Assembly (NCBI GenBank): GCA_963921935.1
Contig: OY998178.1
Location: 50,894,951-50,958,950, forward strand
Direction of reading: 5' to 3'
Origin: Galeruca laticollis
Taxonomy: Eukaryota; Arthropoda; Insecta; Coleoptera; Chrysomelidae
DNA: 64,000 nt
Part shown: in pieces, positions 46,984 through 58,219 of the stretch
How the letters are laid out: each line of letters opens with the position of its first letter
How positions within the stretch are numbered: the stretch's first letter is position 1
Notes under the pieces: model-generated
The model's database searches: none
Told to the model about the DNA's origin: nothing
The model's input: only the letters and a program-made list of their open reading frames with translations
Translations under genes and position numbers: made by a program

Positions 46984-48199
46984 GAAAGCAATGACTCTAC
47001 GAAAAATGAAAACTGCCCTCAGATAGTAGCATTGCATTATTGAGAGTGATATGCGCGTAACGTGACCTTTCGCACTGTTTCAGTGAAGTCAGAATTTTGA
47101 CTGATAATCAACGCCTAAATATATATTGCAAGGTATGCTGGTGCCTAGGGGAAGTTATTCAATTGAACTCCCTACAAATATCTAAAATAAATTCAAATCT
47201 TTGGGTGGGGAGGATCTCATGTTGTATATGCTTTTATATGTATATTTTTCTCGCGGTTCCCAATGACGCTGTACCTGAAGTTGCCAATGAGAGGAATAAA
47301 CAAACAGAAATAGTTATAACCTTTTAATGGAAATGAATTCTCCAAATACAAGTAGCATTTTGAAAAAATAGCATGTATTTATTTAAAATATTCACTATAG
47401 TTTATCTATATCAGTAAGAGGGTAAACCTCTGATCCGATAGTTTAAAAATAATTTAGCGAACAAGATTAAATTTTGCGGTCCGTGAAGTCAGCAGTTGAT
47501 ATATAATATTTTTTAATTTTAGAGAACTTTACGTTCAGTTAATGAGCTTTAAAAAATGGCGATAATTTGAAAAAAGCAATAAAGTAGACACAATGAGTAG
47601 CAGTAAAAAGCACTACCGAAAAACTAAAGATCTTGATTTTGATGATAAATTTTTTTCGAAGCTTTCAAAGCATTAACAAAAAAATGTATATCCTTGAGAA
47701 GCAATAACAAAGCATTAACGCCTAAGAAAAAATGTTCTACGATGAAGTGTGGCTGCTGACCATGAAAGAAGAAAACATTGAATATCTCTAAAGCTAAATA
47801 AGTGTAAACGAAATTATTAGAAGCAATAAAAAGAATTAACAAGAAAATAACCCGGGTGAAATTTTGTTTAAGAACTTTTACACGCTAGCTGATGGACCCT
47901 AAACTTTCTACGCATAATAAAGGGCACGACTTGTTCCTATAAAGTAATGCACAGAATATAGCACACTCTTTATACTCTACATCTTATTCCGAATCGAATA
48001 CACACGTTTTGGATGATGTAACATAGCTTCTATTGGGTTTTATAGGTTTGAGGGTTTCTAGTTTGTCATTTCGCGTCAGTCCAACCCGCTAACACTTTGT
48101 TGTTCGAAAAGTCCGTCGATAAAAATTCTGCTACTAGATCCAAGTAGATTGTCTCTTTTCTCTTCTTAGATACCATACTTTTCCAATTTTGAACCTGAT
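46984..48199. other. AT-rich non-coding stretch
   Basis: No domain-bearing frames were recognised; only AT-driven short ORFs. Confidence 0.45.
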
Positions 48200-48475
48200 T
48201 TTGATCCATGTATTTTTTTCCGAAATTGTCATAGGGGGACCAACTTTACTTCAAATAATGAGCTTTAACTAATTAGGGGAATGAGGGATTTTGTTTCTGT
48301 TACTTATTTTTGGAAAATGCATTTCATTAAAAACCTATGCTTTTTTCGGAAATTGTCATTAAGAGGGTCAACTTTATTTAATGATGTTTAAATAACTATG
48401 TGGAGGGGTGATTATGTTTTTGTTGGTGGTGCAAAGTGAATAAGAAGTGAGAGAAGTTCGAGAGTTTTTGTATTG
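48200..48475 (+). repeat. Tandem repeat array, left part (about 2 units)
   Basis: Units of about 128-130 bp start with TTTTTTCCGAAATTGTCAT (48213) and TTTTTTCGGAAATTGTCATT (48341), followed by a G-run, CAACTTTA, an AATTAGGGG/TATGTGGAGGGG block, GATT.TGTTT and a GGTGGTGCA block. The same units continue at 51200-51950, so the array is split by LINE B copy 2. Confidence 0.75.
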
Positions 48476-48655
48476 GGTTTATAAGTTTTGTTGGGGTTGG
48501 ATATTTAGAGAATTGGCCTAATTATAGGATTTAGTTCCTCTGCAGGCTTGTGTTGGGGGTGTTTTTTGGTTGGTTTGTGTGCCGAGTATTGAACTTGACT
48601 TTGGTTAAAGTGGTGACTAAAAATTCAGTCGATTGGGAAAAAAAGTGTTTAGGAT

Positions 48656-48760
48656 TAACTGTCTCGACCCTTACTTTGTGGAATCTACTCATATTAGTGT
48701 TTTAAATAAAACTTACTGTGTCTAGTAACTAGAAACAGTAAGTTTCCTTTAAAACACTAA
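48656..48760. mobile_element. PLE hairpin insertion (105 bp) with 10-bp TSD
   Basis: TGTTTAGGAT at 48646-48655 is repeated exactly at 48761-48770. The insert reads TAACTGTCTCGACCCTTAC (reverse complement of the PLE terminus) up to CTTACTGTGTCTAG, then turns within a TAACT spacer into AGAAACAGTAAGTTTCC...AAAACACTAA. It is thus a miniature head-to-head PLE foldback of about 30-bp arms plus one extended side. Confidence 0.85.
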
Positions 48761-49572
48761 TGTTTAGGATGTTTTGAGAGAGACAGTGCCTGGGAAAAAG
48801 TTTTGACAATTTTATGTTGAATTGAGAGTGGGCGAATGGTTTTTTGGTAGAAAATAACCAGAGGGAGAGGCAGGCACGGTAAGCAACGAGAATGAACGTG
48901 TATGGGATGGGGTAATACGAAGTGTCTAGTATAGATTGGATATGTAGAAGACGAACCACGCTGTGTTGCAGATTGTTAGTGGTAGATGAGGTGGGTGTTT
49001 GAAATTTATGAGAAGCTTGTGGGAATTTGGGTGTCTCCGATGTCTCGGGAATAATTAATAAGAAGGACTTTGTAGTGGTTTGTGTATTTTGAATTTTTAT
49101 TTAAAAGTGACCAGGAGACATAGAAAGGTGTGTAGAAGTTGTTGGGTGATGGCGACTGGCTTTTTCGAGCTCGAGGAGGTGGTTCTGGTCATCATCAAGT
49201 AAATCTTAGCGGGTACAGCTAAGGCTGTATGATTCCCTAAATCGGTCTATTTGGCTGGCGAATAAATTCACTATGTTACAGGGAAACTGCAGAAAATCTG
49301 CAACACTGATGGGGGGTGGGGATCGCGGATTCAAGTTGAAATGCTTCGCTCCTGATGGGAGTGAAAACGAAGTGAACACACTTGCCTATGTTTGTAATAG
49401 AACAGCCGTGTCGATATATGGACAGAATTAGATGGCGAAGGGTATCGGCTATGACGTCTCTTGAATTTGGAATGTCGTTCATGAAAGTTACTGTGACTAT
49501 TTCGATAATGATTTTCGTGTCAGTCGAAAGATCGAAGGGAACTGGTGGCTTTTAAACTGTGACTGGAGCGGT

Positions 49573-50353
49573 CTATTCAGGCGTTTTCACTGTAGTTAGC
49601 CTGTGGGGGCAGCGAAGGTGGAAGGCGGGGTGATGACCACCGCAATTCGTGTAGGTTGTGTTTACGGATGCAATTTTCGGAGCGGTGGCCTGTTTGACCG
49701 CAAGAAGGACAGATCGGTTTGGACCGACAAGAATCAGATAAGTATTCTGTATTTGTGCAGCGATTTCAATATTTAGGGACTGGGTGCAGTGGGTTGGATA
49801 GCTCGCACTGATGTGGTAGACCATGAAATGAGAGACCGGTGGTGAGGGCCTGGTGGAAATGTGTTTCGGAGAGGGTTATGATGCGGAACAACGGTGTTGG
49901 TTGGTCCGTGGACTTGGCGATGATTCGCCAAGTTTTAACGAACGGAAATTGCTGATCATGAAGATTTTCTTCGAGTTCTTTGATGGGGATCGTTGCGTCT
50001 ATATTCCTGCAGACGAATGAGAACGTGGGCGTGAGAATTTTGGTTGGTTGGGGTGGACGTCGATTGGAATTTAAGATATTGGGTAATGTAAGGATCGCCA
50101 GTGGTGTGTTGTGAATTTTTCTTAGAATTATTGAAATTGACATCGGGAAAGAGGTTTTGAGAAGGGCTGTTCGGTTGAAATTTACTATGAGATAAAGGAT
50201 ATGTCCGTTAAGGGGTTCGAGGGTGTTTAGTAGACTGTAGAGTGATTTTTGGTTTGAGTACTGGAGTGGGAGTTTTCTGAGGTTTAGGGTTCGAGTCAAT
50301 GTAGGATTGTTGAGGGTGGTGGTGGTTTGTGTTGGTCGAGTTTTGGTTTTCAT
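49573..50353 (-). pseudogene. LINE B copy 2 ORF1 (gag-like) with zinc knuckle
   Basis: The frame 50353-49766 encodes LNLRKLPLQYSNQKSLYSLL, NRTALLKTSFPM, then an RRM-like fold region (VCRNIDATIPIKELEENL, KTWRIIAKSTDQPTPLFRII), ending PVPKY. The overlapping frame 49824-49573 continues with a CCHC-type knuckle (CGQTGHRSENC on the reverse strand near 49690-49660) after a frameshift. Gag proteins of Jockey-like LINEs bind element RNA. The start is the first Met of the frame; the upstream start may lie in the leader. Confidence 0.7.
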
Positions 50354-51008
50354 GATGAGGGTGAATTCTCCCGCGTCGGATGATTGAGCGTGTGGGAGAT
50401 TGGGATATTACGGAGAACGCGTAAGACCTGGTTGGGGATATGAAAGAAGTGCGTTTGGGTGCTCGTTTTAAAGTTTGCGTAGATGTTGAGTCAGTGTTTG
50501 TTTTGTTTGAGGTGTGTTGTGAGGGTGTTTTGGTATTAGTTAGTTTTAGAGGAGAGATTTTCTCTTGGATTGGGTTGAGGCTTCTTGATTTTTGGGCGAA
50601 TGAACGTATTCGTTGTAGGATTTGAAGAATTCCTTGGTATAGTGGGGGTGGTAGGGGTAGATTTAGTCTACGATTGATTGAACTTCAGGGGGAGGATGTA
50701 TTCGTGGTGCCTTGAAGGAGGTTTTGCAGCTTTACTGCTGCGACAATGTCTGGAGAACATTTTAGGGTTTGAGTGAGAGTTAGGAGCGTGAAAGCTAACA
50801 CCGACAGCGGACTCACTGCCAGAGGGAGTTTCCTCCCTAGTTAAAGTTTTCCTGACTTATTAGCTTTCAAGAATTCTATATTTACCTAGGTGCTAAATGT
50901 CATTCATTCTTCCAGTTGATGTGGCTTTCTTGTATTGGAATAAAAAAACACTGGTAATTCATTTTCATAAATAAAATTTGTTTCAAGAGAAACAATTGAA
51001 TACACTTC

Positions 51009-51224
51009 CTAGTATTTTTGGTGAATTGTCGAACTGAAAGTTCGACAGACCATGCGGGTTGGCTGGGTTTCTGCGTTGGCAGCGTCCACGTTGCCGGTGA
51101 AGCCGACAGTGAATTGGTTTCTATCAGTGACCAATTCTGCTATATCACCTTCCTCAAGCAATGGACTGGAACTACTGGCATAAGAAGTGGATGCTGCTGC
51201 CACATTTTTTTCCGAAATTGTCAT
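51009..51224 (-). CDS. Small uncharacterised ORF overlapping tandem repeat edge
   Basis: The 71-codon reverse-strand frame begins MTISEKNV, which is the reverse complement of the tandem-repeat unit start (CGAAATTGTCAT), and continues SSSSPLLEEGDIAELVTDRN, QFTVGFTGNVDAANAETQPT to a stop at 51009. Composition looks protein-like and GC is higher than the surroundings, but I recognise no domain. It may be an exon of a captured gene. Confidence 0.25.
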   Translation of the reverse strand: MTISEKNVAAASTSYASSSSPLLEEGDIAELVTDRNQFTVGFTGNVDAANAETQPTRMVCRTFSSTIHQKY

Positions 51225-51950
51225 TTGGAGGTTGCGACTTTACTTTAAATTATGAGGTTTCACTAAGTAACGGTAGGGGTGATACGGTTTTGTTGATGGT
51301 GCATATGAGTGCATCAGGAGTGGACCCCAATGCCCCATAATTTTTACGGAAATTGTCGTTGTGGGGGAGGCAACTTGACTATGAGGTTCAACTAATTAGG
51401 GGAAGAAGAGATTTTGTTTTTGTTGGTGGAGCATAGGAGTGCATTTGAAGTGGATTCCATTGCCATTTTCTTTTTAGAAATTGTGATTGGGGGGGGGACA
51501 CCTTTACTTTATAAATTGAGGTTTGACGAAGTAGGCGAAGGGGGATTTTGTTTACTTGGTGGTGCAAATGTGTGCATTGGAAGTGGATTCGGCTGCAGTA
51601 TATCTATATTGCAAATTGTAATTGGAGGGGGGGGTCAACTTTACTCTGAATAATGCAATACTACTAACTGAGGGGAGAGGTGTATAGGATTTTTGAATGG
51701 AGCATTATGGCACATTACAAGAGCCTGATGGTGCAAAGTACAATATTTAAAAATTCCGATGGAGGTGGGGGGCTAGCGTATATTGGCGACCCTCCCATAA
51801 ACAAATAGCTGTAGTCTCTCGGGGAATGTGTTGCAAAGAAAATCATTGATTGAGCATATTGGTGCATGAATAGTATATTACAACCATATGTATTTGTTAA
51901 AAATATCCAATGGGGGGGAAGGGGTAGGCAACTTAACTCACCTCTAGAAG
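51200..51950 (+). repeat. Tandem repeat array, right part (about 5-6 units, 130-150 bp)
   Basis: Unit starts (TCCGAAATTG or close variants) lie near 51211, 51346, 51476, 51608, 51748 and 51901. Each has a G-run of 5-9, CAACTTTACTTTA-like text, GAGGTTT/CAACTAAT, GGGGATTTTGTTT, GGTGGTGCA and TGCATTGGAAGTGGATTC. Units are diverged, so the array is old. The two units at 48200-48475 belong to the same array. Confidence 0.78.
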
Positions 51951-52599
51951 TACCAATATTTAATAAGAAAATCTGTGATATTATTTATAAATTGATATGA
52001 AAAATAAATTTAAGAATAATATCGTATAAATGATATCCGGAATCTTAATATTCAATGTCCGATATTCTTGAACTGAAATTTTAAATTTATACTTTTCTCC
52101 AGCTTGTTCCATAACGTCTTCAACCGTAATTGGATGAAAAAATAATGATAACTTGCGCAGATGACATTTTTGATAAAATTTAAATATATCAACTACTACT
52201 TGGACAGGTATAGAAGTCAAATATGAAAAATTGAGAGGTATATTCAAAATTATCCCAAAATATATCAACATCTCAAGTGTTGTTTCATATAATCAACTCA
52301 AAAATTTCATCATATTCAAAATAAAGTATTATCATTGGAAAGTACAATACATTTTTCACAATATCATCCTAATTCTATTTGAAAGATTATTTCCAAATTC
52401 TTTTGTCATCTTGAATCCCCATTTGTCGTGAAATGATAATTGCCATTTAGATGTCATGGGAAGAAACTTTTTCCTCCCGCGTATAGTTTTATGTCTGACG
52501 TGAAGTGGAGGGCAGTAATATTCACGGGAGGACTAGCATTTTCCTCCTGAGCTATGTATACCTATAGTTTTTTTCTACTACCTTTAAGTGTATAATGTA
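51951..52599. other. AT-rich stretch ending in CCTCCC-rich motifs
   Basis: 52470-52560 contains TTTTTCCTCCCGCG, CACGGGAGGAC and TTTTCCTCCTGAG, the same motif family as 57903-58500. Before the Tc1 insertion the two were neighbours. Otherwise nothing was recognised. Confidence 0.5.
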
Positions 52600-52753
52600 C
52601 AGTTGCGGCCAATAAAAAATGGGACAACTCTTATAGCAGATTTTTGTCTAATTTTAACTGCTTGAATTTGTCTCATGAGTATGTCATATTGCAACATTCA
52701 AGATTTGACATCCGTCAGGCAATCCCAAATTTAAAAGTAATTATGTCGCATAA

Positions 52754-55700
52754 TGTAAGGTGCGACGGTACATATGATACAGATAGTACATAAATACCAG
52801 CACAAATGTCAACCTCACCTGCACGCGGTACACCCCGCTATATAACTAACGAGGCTCTGACGTCCGAGTATCTGCCGGTATAAGCAGATCCCTCAGAATT
52901 GCCAACAGTCTCTTCATAGGAGGGTGGATGAACAAACTAGAGGTAGGGCACTCTGTTGTCCTTGCAGTGAGAAATCGCTCCAAAGAGTGGATGAACTGGA
53001 ATTAGTCGGCGGCGTGGGAATTAACAAGGCTACGGCAAACCACTCAATTGAAGGTCCCTGTAAACATCCCTAGTAGAACAAGAATGGCATGAAACGAACA
53101 AGCAGAAAGTATGATGTACGGAACACCAGATCCGGCAGGGGAGGAAACTCACAAATAGACTACAGTGCCTCCCAGGTCGTCAGTCTGCGAAACCCCTGTA
53201 AAGCCAATGAAAACATAACATCAAAAAATGATCAAAATATAGTTAAATGTCAGACCCACGAGAGTAGAAAACAATCAAATCAGAAATCCCAGAATCGGCA
53301 CCTGGAATGAAAGAAGTTTGTTTGTGGCAGGAAAACTAGATAATACCGTCAGAGAAATGCACAGGATGAAAATCAATATCATGGATTTAAGCGAAATCCG
53401 ATGGCCTGGAAGTGGAAAATGGTGAAAGAATAAAACAATATTGTACTACTTGGGCAATGACAAAAGAAACCATCCTAATGGAGTCGGTATCTTGATAGAC
53501 AATAAAACAAGTCAAGCTGTAATTAACTTTATTCCACTCTCAGATAAAGCCATGTTTATCAGAATTAATGCCCAACCTACAAACATAAATATAATCCAAT
53601 GCTATGCTCCAACCGCAGAAAAACCTGATCGAAAGGTGAAATCTTTTCATAAAGAAATAAATGAACTGCTAGGGTATACTAAAAACAATGAAACTACTAT
53701 AATAATGGGCGACTTCATCGCGAAGGTTGGCCAAATTGAAGTAGATAAAATCGTCGGTAAGTACGGCTTTGGTGAACGCAATAGTAGGGGAAACAGGCTA
53801 GTACAACTTTGTCAAGAAGAGGAATTTGTGATTGCTAATACATTGTTCAAACTACCAGAAAGACGTTTGTATACTTGGAAATCTCCGCAGCACCGCCCAG
53901 ATAACATCGTTCGCAACCAGATCGACTATGTCCTAATTAAAACTAGATTTAAGAACGGAATAAAAGGCATAAAAGCATACCCTGGGGCGAACATAGGGTC
54001 AGACCATAATCCTGTGGTAGGTACTCTGAATGTGGAATTTAGAGAGCTAAGAAAGAGTAACAAAAAAAGAAAGACATTAAAAAACTTAGAGACAAAAATA
54101 CACAGACAAAGGCAAAAGAACGAATAAATGAAGAATTAGCAATAATGAAGTCAACCACAACATCAGATACGAATACAGAAAATGCCTGGGATCGAATTAA
54201 AAATGCAATTGTAAAAGTAGAACAAGAAGAAGTAGGGTATGCCAGCACAAAGACAAAGAAAGAATGGATGACAGAAGAAATTCTACTGATGATGGACAAT
54301 CGGAGAGTACGCAAACACAAAAACATCGAAAAATAGAGAAATAATAAAGAAAATCCGAATATCAAAAGAAAAGTGGATGAAGGAAAGATGCGAGAAGATT
54401 GAGTTCCTTCAAAATAGACAGGGCAGCCATGGAATTCATAGGAAAATAAAAGAGGTAACACATTCCAACAAAAACCAACCCGTATTCGGTATATAAAATG
54501 AAAACAATGAAATGATTACAGAAGAGCAGGAATTATTAAAAGTATGGCAAACATATATACGGAAAACATTTGTAAGCGATATGCCACGAATATACGACAG
54601 GAATAATGAATGTGAACAGGCTCTAAAAATTCTAAAATCAGAGTTAGTGAAAGCAACGGGTCCGGACGAAATTCACATAGAAATGATAAAATTGTTAGAA
54701 GAAGAAAATTTGTTTCCACTGTTAAAGGTACTACAGAAAGTGCATGCAATAGGTAATATTCCAAAAGACTGGCTCACCTTCGTATTTATTCCCCTCCCTA
54801 ACAAATCAAAAGCCTAGAAATGTGATGAGTTCAAACTAATAAGCTTAATGAGCCAAGTACTTAAGATCCTACTTAAAATTACACAAGCTAGAATCTACCA
54901 CAAATGTGAAGCCGATCAAAGCGATACTCAATTTGGATTTCGTGAAGGTCTGAGAACAAGGGAAGCGCTAGCCAGCTTATTAATGCTCCTCCAGAAATGC
55001 CGTGACATGAGGAAATATGCCTGCTTCATAGACTACGAGAAAGCCTTTCATCTAGTTAATCACAACGTCCTGACATTACTGAAGAAAAAAGGTTAGACAA
55101 ACAAGACATCCAGTTTATCAGAAATCTTAATTGGAACCAAGAAGCAAAGGTTAGATATGGACAAACGACATCGGAACCGGTGTGTATAGAAAAGGGGGTA
55201 CGACAGAGTTGTTGCCAATACTGTTTAATATGTACTCTGAGCACATATGTAACCAAGCAATGGGCGATGACAAGGATGGAATTAAAATTAACGGCAGGAC
55301 GTTAAACAACGTACGTTATGCAGGCAACCCAGAAGCCCTTCAACTCCTAATCAACGAAGTTCTAGAAGTGTGGGATCTACTAGGCATGAAAATGATTGTA
55401 ACAAAAACAAAAGTAATGGCCATAACCAGATTACCGAATCCACAACTGAACATAAACATCTATGATACCGCATTAGAGAAAGTTGAGAAATTTAAATATC
55501 TTGGTAACTGTATAACAACAAATGTAGACCCTGACGTCGAAGTAAGATCACGCATAGAGAAAAACAGAGCCCTATTCCTAAAGTTGAAAAACATATTCGG
55601 CAACGCAACCTTAAACTAAACTTAAGATACCGTTTTGTAAAAGCATACGTGCACTCAGTTCTCCTGTATGAAGCAGAAACATGGACATTAAAAGTGGATA

Positions 55701-56081
55701 CCATGAACAGACTCTATGCTTTTGAAATGTGGATCTTCCGTAGGCTACTAAAAATATCATGGACTCAACATACACCTAACGATGAAGTGCGTAGACGTAT
55801 GAGAAGGGAAAGAGAGTTACTTACAACAATAAAACGAAGAAAGACCGCTTATCTGGGCCACATATACCGTAACAGCAAGTATGATATACTGAAATTAATA
55901 ATAGAAGGAAAAATCTAAGGAAAACGTGGTCCTGGTCGCAGACAACATTCGTGGTTTAAAAACATACGCGACTGGACTGATATGAACACATCATCTTCAA
56001 TTCGTACCACTCATAACCGAAATAAGTATGCCGAAAATGTCGCCAACCTTCATTAAATGGAGACGGCACCTGAAGCAGAAG
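52754..56081 (+). mobile_element. RTE LINE with 10-bp TSD, full length
   Basis: ATGTCGCATA at 52744-52753 is repeated at 56082-56091. In between is a complete RTE layout: leader (shared with 2150-1807 on the reverse strand), N-terminal ORF, endonuclease, RT and C-terminal region, ending in a short 3' UTR (ATGGAGACGGCACCTGAAG). The duplicated sequence contains the ATG of the host Tc1 transposase (ATG TCG CAT ATA AAT). Confidence 0.85.
53089..55990 (+). pseudogene. RTE endonuclease-reverse transcriptase, decayed
   Basis: Order: basic N-terminal stretch (53089), endonuclease start about 53290 (RIGTWNERSLFVAGKLDNT, LSEIRWPGSGK with the catalytic Glu), endonuclease body 53441-54127 (YAPTAEKPDRKVKSFH, IIMGDFIAKVGQ where GDFNAK is usual, NQIDYVLIKTRF, GSDHNPVV with catalytic His), linker, RT start 54512-54817 (KATGPDEIHIEMIK), palm 54848-55096 (TQFGFREGLRTREAL, CFIDYEKAFHLVNH) and C-terminal region 55182-55990 (KFKYLGNCITT, LYEAETWTLKVDTMNRLYAF, AYLGHIYRNSKYDILKLIIE). 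The YADD box is lost (VRYAGNPEALQ), and the GDFN Asn is Ile. Several frameshifts. Same family as the reverse-strand fragment at 1-1525. Confidence 0.88.
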
Positions 56082-57240
56082 ATGTCGCATATAAATTCAG
56101 TGACGAAAGGTGGAATAATCGCAAAAATAGACGATGGGTGGTCAGTGAGGCAAACTGCGGCATTTTACAATTTAAGCAAGAACTCAGTTTCAAGTATTGT
56201 AAGAAGATGGCGATATGAGGGAAGAATTGATAGAGTTCTAGGCTCAGGACGTTCGAGAAAGTCAACTGCTGAATAATATGCTGTTTTTATCAACCATTTA
56301 AGAGCAAATCCATTTGAAACATTAGTTCAGGCTGTTCCACCGACACATTATCCAGCATCCGTAGTTCGGGCCGTCGCAGAGTAGCTCATTTTGAATTGAA
56401 ATGCCACGCAGGAGCAAGGAAACTGTTGTTTTGGTGGTAAATAACACTAAGTAATGACAAAATACTTTACTGTACATCAAGTAAAATCAAATATCGCTTC
56501 TTAACATCTAAATTGTAAAAGCATGTAATGCAATCGTCAAGTGACACACACCTCTCTTTTCTGCCGTTCGCGCCCATGTCAACTGTCAACTTCCACTTTT
56601 CTTGCGCCACTCGAGAGTAGCCGAGAACTACACTATATCGTGGAAATACACTGTCACAACAGAAACTATTATTAGACAGTAGTCACAAAGAAGCAAAGAA
56701 TGGGGTTTGCTTTAGAGCATATTGCGTATGACGAACAATTTTGGAATCGTGTTATTTTTACGGATGAAAGGGTTTTCCAATCGTCAAATAGATTTGAAGC
56801 GAATTATGTCAATTTCACAAATAAAAACGGTCGTTTCTCTGTAAATATGTGGATATCTACGCAGGGACTGGAGTTCTATGGCATATTGGCGAGAGACTCA
56901 ACAGTGAAGCATATATCAGCATTTTAGAACATGTTATGCTTCCTTCTGTTGAGATTATTTTCCCTAACAATGATTTCATCTTCCAACAAGAAAACTGTGC
57001 AGTACATAACTCTGGTGTAGTGGCCTTTAATATTTAATAATGAAAAACAGTGGGCATGTAATATTAATGTTCTTAACTGCTGTAGTAAAAGCCCAAACTT
57101 GAATCCAGTAGAAAGTGTTGGAAGTTGTAAATAATGCTTGGGACGAAATAACTGAAGAATATTGTTCCACACTATATAGATCGATGACCAGTAGATTAAG
57201 AGAAGTCATTGAGCATAATTGCGGGATTTCTAAATATTAA
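56082..57240 (+). pseudogene. Tc1-like transposase, decayed and interrupted
   Basis: It starts MSHINSVTKGGIIAKIDDGW with the paired-like HTH (SVRQTAAFYNLSKNSVSSIV, RRWRYEGRI, GSGRSRKSTAE), then a stop and the start of the linker. Another segment of foreign DNA lies at about 56.41-56.67 kb. The catalytic part resumes at 56700: EQFWNRVIFTDERVFQSSN (first Asp), GILARDSTV, then in another frame SILEHVMLPSVEIIFPNNDF and FQQENCAVHNSG, where QDNAPxH is usual (second Asp lost to Glu). Later text reads CCSKSPNLNPVESVG with the Asn-Pro-x-Glu motif. Tc1 enzymes cut and paste at TA. Several stops and frameshifts make it dead. Confidence 0.82.
56410..56670. other. Unidentified insertion within Tc1 gene
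   Basis: Transposase text breaks off after GARKLL (56405-56440) and resumes with KKQRMGFALEHIAYDE at 56685. The roughly 250 bases between have no coding similarity. The edges carry similar text (GGAAACTGTTGTT and AGAAACTATTATT), but an exact duplication was not found. Confidence 0.4.
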
Positions 57241-57601
57241 TTTTTATCGAAAATTATTTAGTAGCCTTTGATATTTAATAATGTGAAACAATATTATTAA
57301 CACTTTAGTGGTATTATCATTTAAATATACGACAAAACTGTTTTCCGGAAACGGAAAAGACGTATTCACACTAGGCAACAACAACTGACCCATTTTTTTG
57401 GCCGTAACTGTAGATACTTATAAGAACAACTGCATAATGTTTGCGGCTATAAAACACAAATTTAAATATGTACTGCGACGTCGTCATCGATTTGACAACA
57501 CTTTATTGCTATATTTTTGGTAATATTTGTTAATACAAAAATAATAGTTGTCATAAGCTGTCACGTTGTTCGCCCTTTTAAGTTGCTTCTAAGTTTTGAA
57601 A

Positions 57602-58219
57602 ATGAGTTCCAGCGATGACTACCAGCCAAAATATCTCGCCGAGGAGGTAACATTTAACTTTGTGTTGATAGCTCTTCCTTCATTATAAAGCAACCTTGTA
57701 AGGAGCCATCCTACGCCAATAAGTCAGTGGAAAATGGCTGTTCAGGGGGATTACTTTCAATAATTTAACAGATTGCACAATTAATTTAAGTAGTCAACTT
57801 TTTCATTTCACGTATTATATTGTAGTTTGATTAAACAAACAGACGCTTATATGTTTTTTTCATTTTATTATCATAAATGTTGAAGGAATAGCTATTTGTA
57901 TAACAAGGGAGGAAAGTGCTACTTTTCCTCCCGAGGGAGGAAAAGGCACTTCACACCCATGTTATACATATGATTTTTCCGCCTGCCTCAAATAACAAGA
58001 CATTTTCAATAATTTATTCATGAAACTAACAAACAAAATTAATAAATACTACTTATCTTACAGAACTTGGCTGGGCATCGAGGATGGACTTCTAAAATAC
58101 TTGGCTGGGCATCGAAGATGGACTTTTATGAATCTTGGCTGGGCATCGAGGATGGACTTTTAAAATGCTTGGCTAGGCATCGGGGGTATACGTTTTCATT
58201 TGTACTTCAAATCCCTTAG
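57602..58219 (+). CDS. Putative two-exon small gene containing 34-bp repeats
   Basis: ATG at 57602 opens 15 codons (MSSSDDYQPKYLAEE) ending exactly at GAG|GTAACA. A plausible acceptor TTATCTTACAG ends at 58063, and the downstream frame (58064-58219, in phase) is open for 51 codons through four copies of a 34-bp repeat, beginning NLAGHRGWTSKILGWASKMD. Because 34 is not a multiple of three, each repeat is read in a different frame. I recognise no domain. It might instead be a first exon of a decayed transposon gene or chance. The intron contains a strong palindrome at 57922. Confidence 0.25.

Larger units (their letters stand above)
48481..50880 (-). mobile_element. LINE 'B' copy 2, internal deletion derivative
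   Basis: On the reverse strand, the leader at 50880-50790 shares CAGTGAGTCCGCTGTC with LINE B copy 1. It continues through a gag ORF (50353-49573) and then passes almost directly into the 3' UTR blocks shared with copy 1 (49330-49250; 48640-48540). The entire endonuclease and RT are missing. It is inserted between two halves of a tandem repeat array and contains its own PLE hairpin insertion. Confidence 0.7.
52600..57410 (+). mobile_element. Tc1-like DNA transposon carrying a nested RTE
   Basis: Terminal inverted repeats are CAGTTGCGGCCAATAAAAA (from 52600) and, on the reverse strand from 57410, CAGTTACGGCCAAAAAAATG, each flanked by TA (52598-52599 and 57411-57412), the Tc1/mariner target. 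Removing the RTE (52754-56081) and the roughly 260-bp insertion near 56.4-56.7 kb leaves about 1.2-1.5 kb, normal for Tc1. One transposase gene is on the + strand. Confidence 0.85.

Noticed and set aside
51200..51950. Possible CRISPR-like array from regular repeats
   Set aside because: Units are diverged head-to-tail repeats of about 130 bp without unique spacers, in an insect genome.
54039..54461. 140-codon reverse ORF in the RTE
   Set aside because: Ser/Phe-rich antisense shadow of the Lys/Glu-rich RTE linker.
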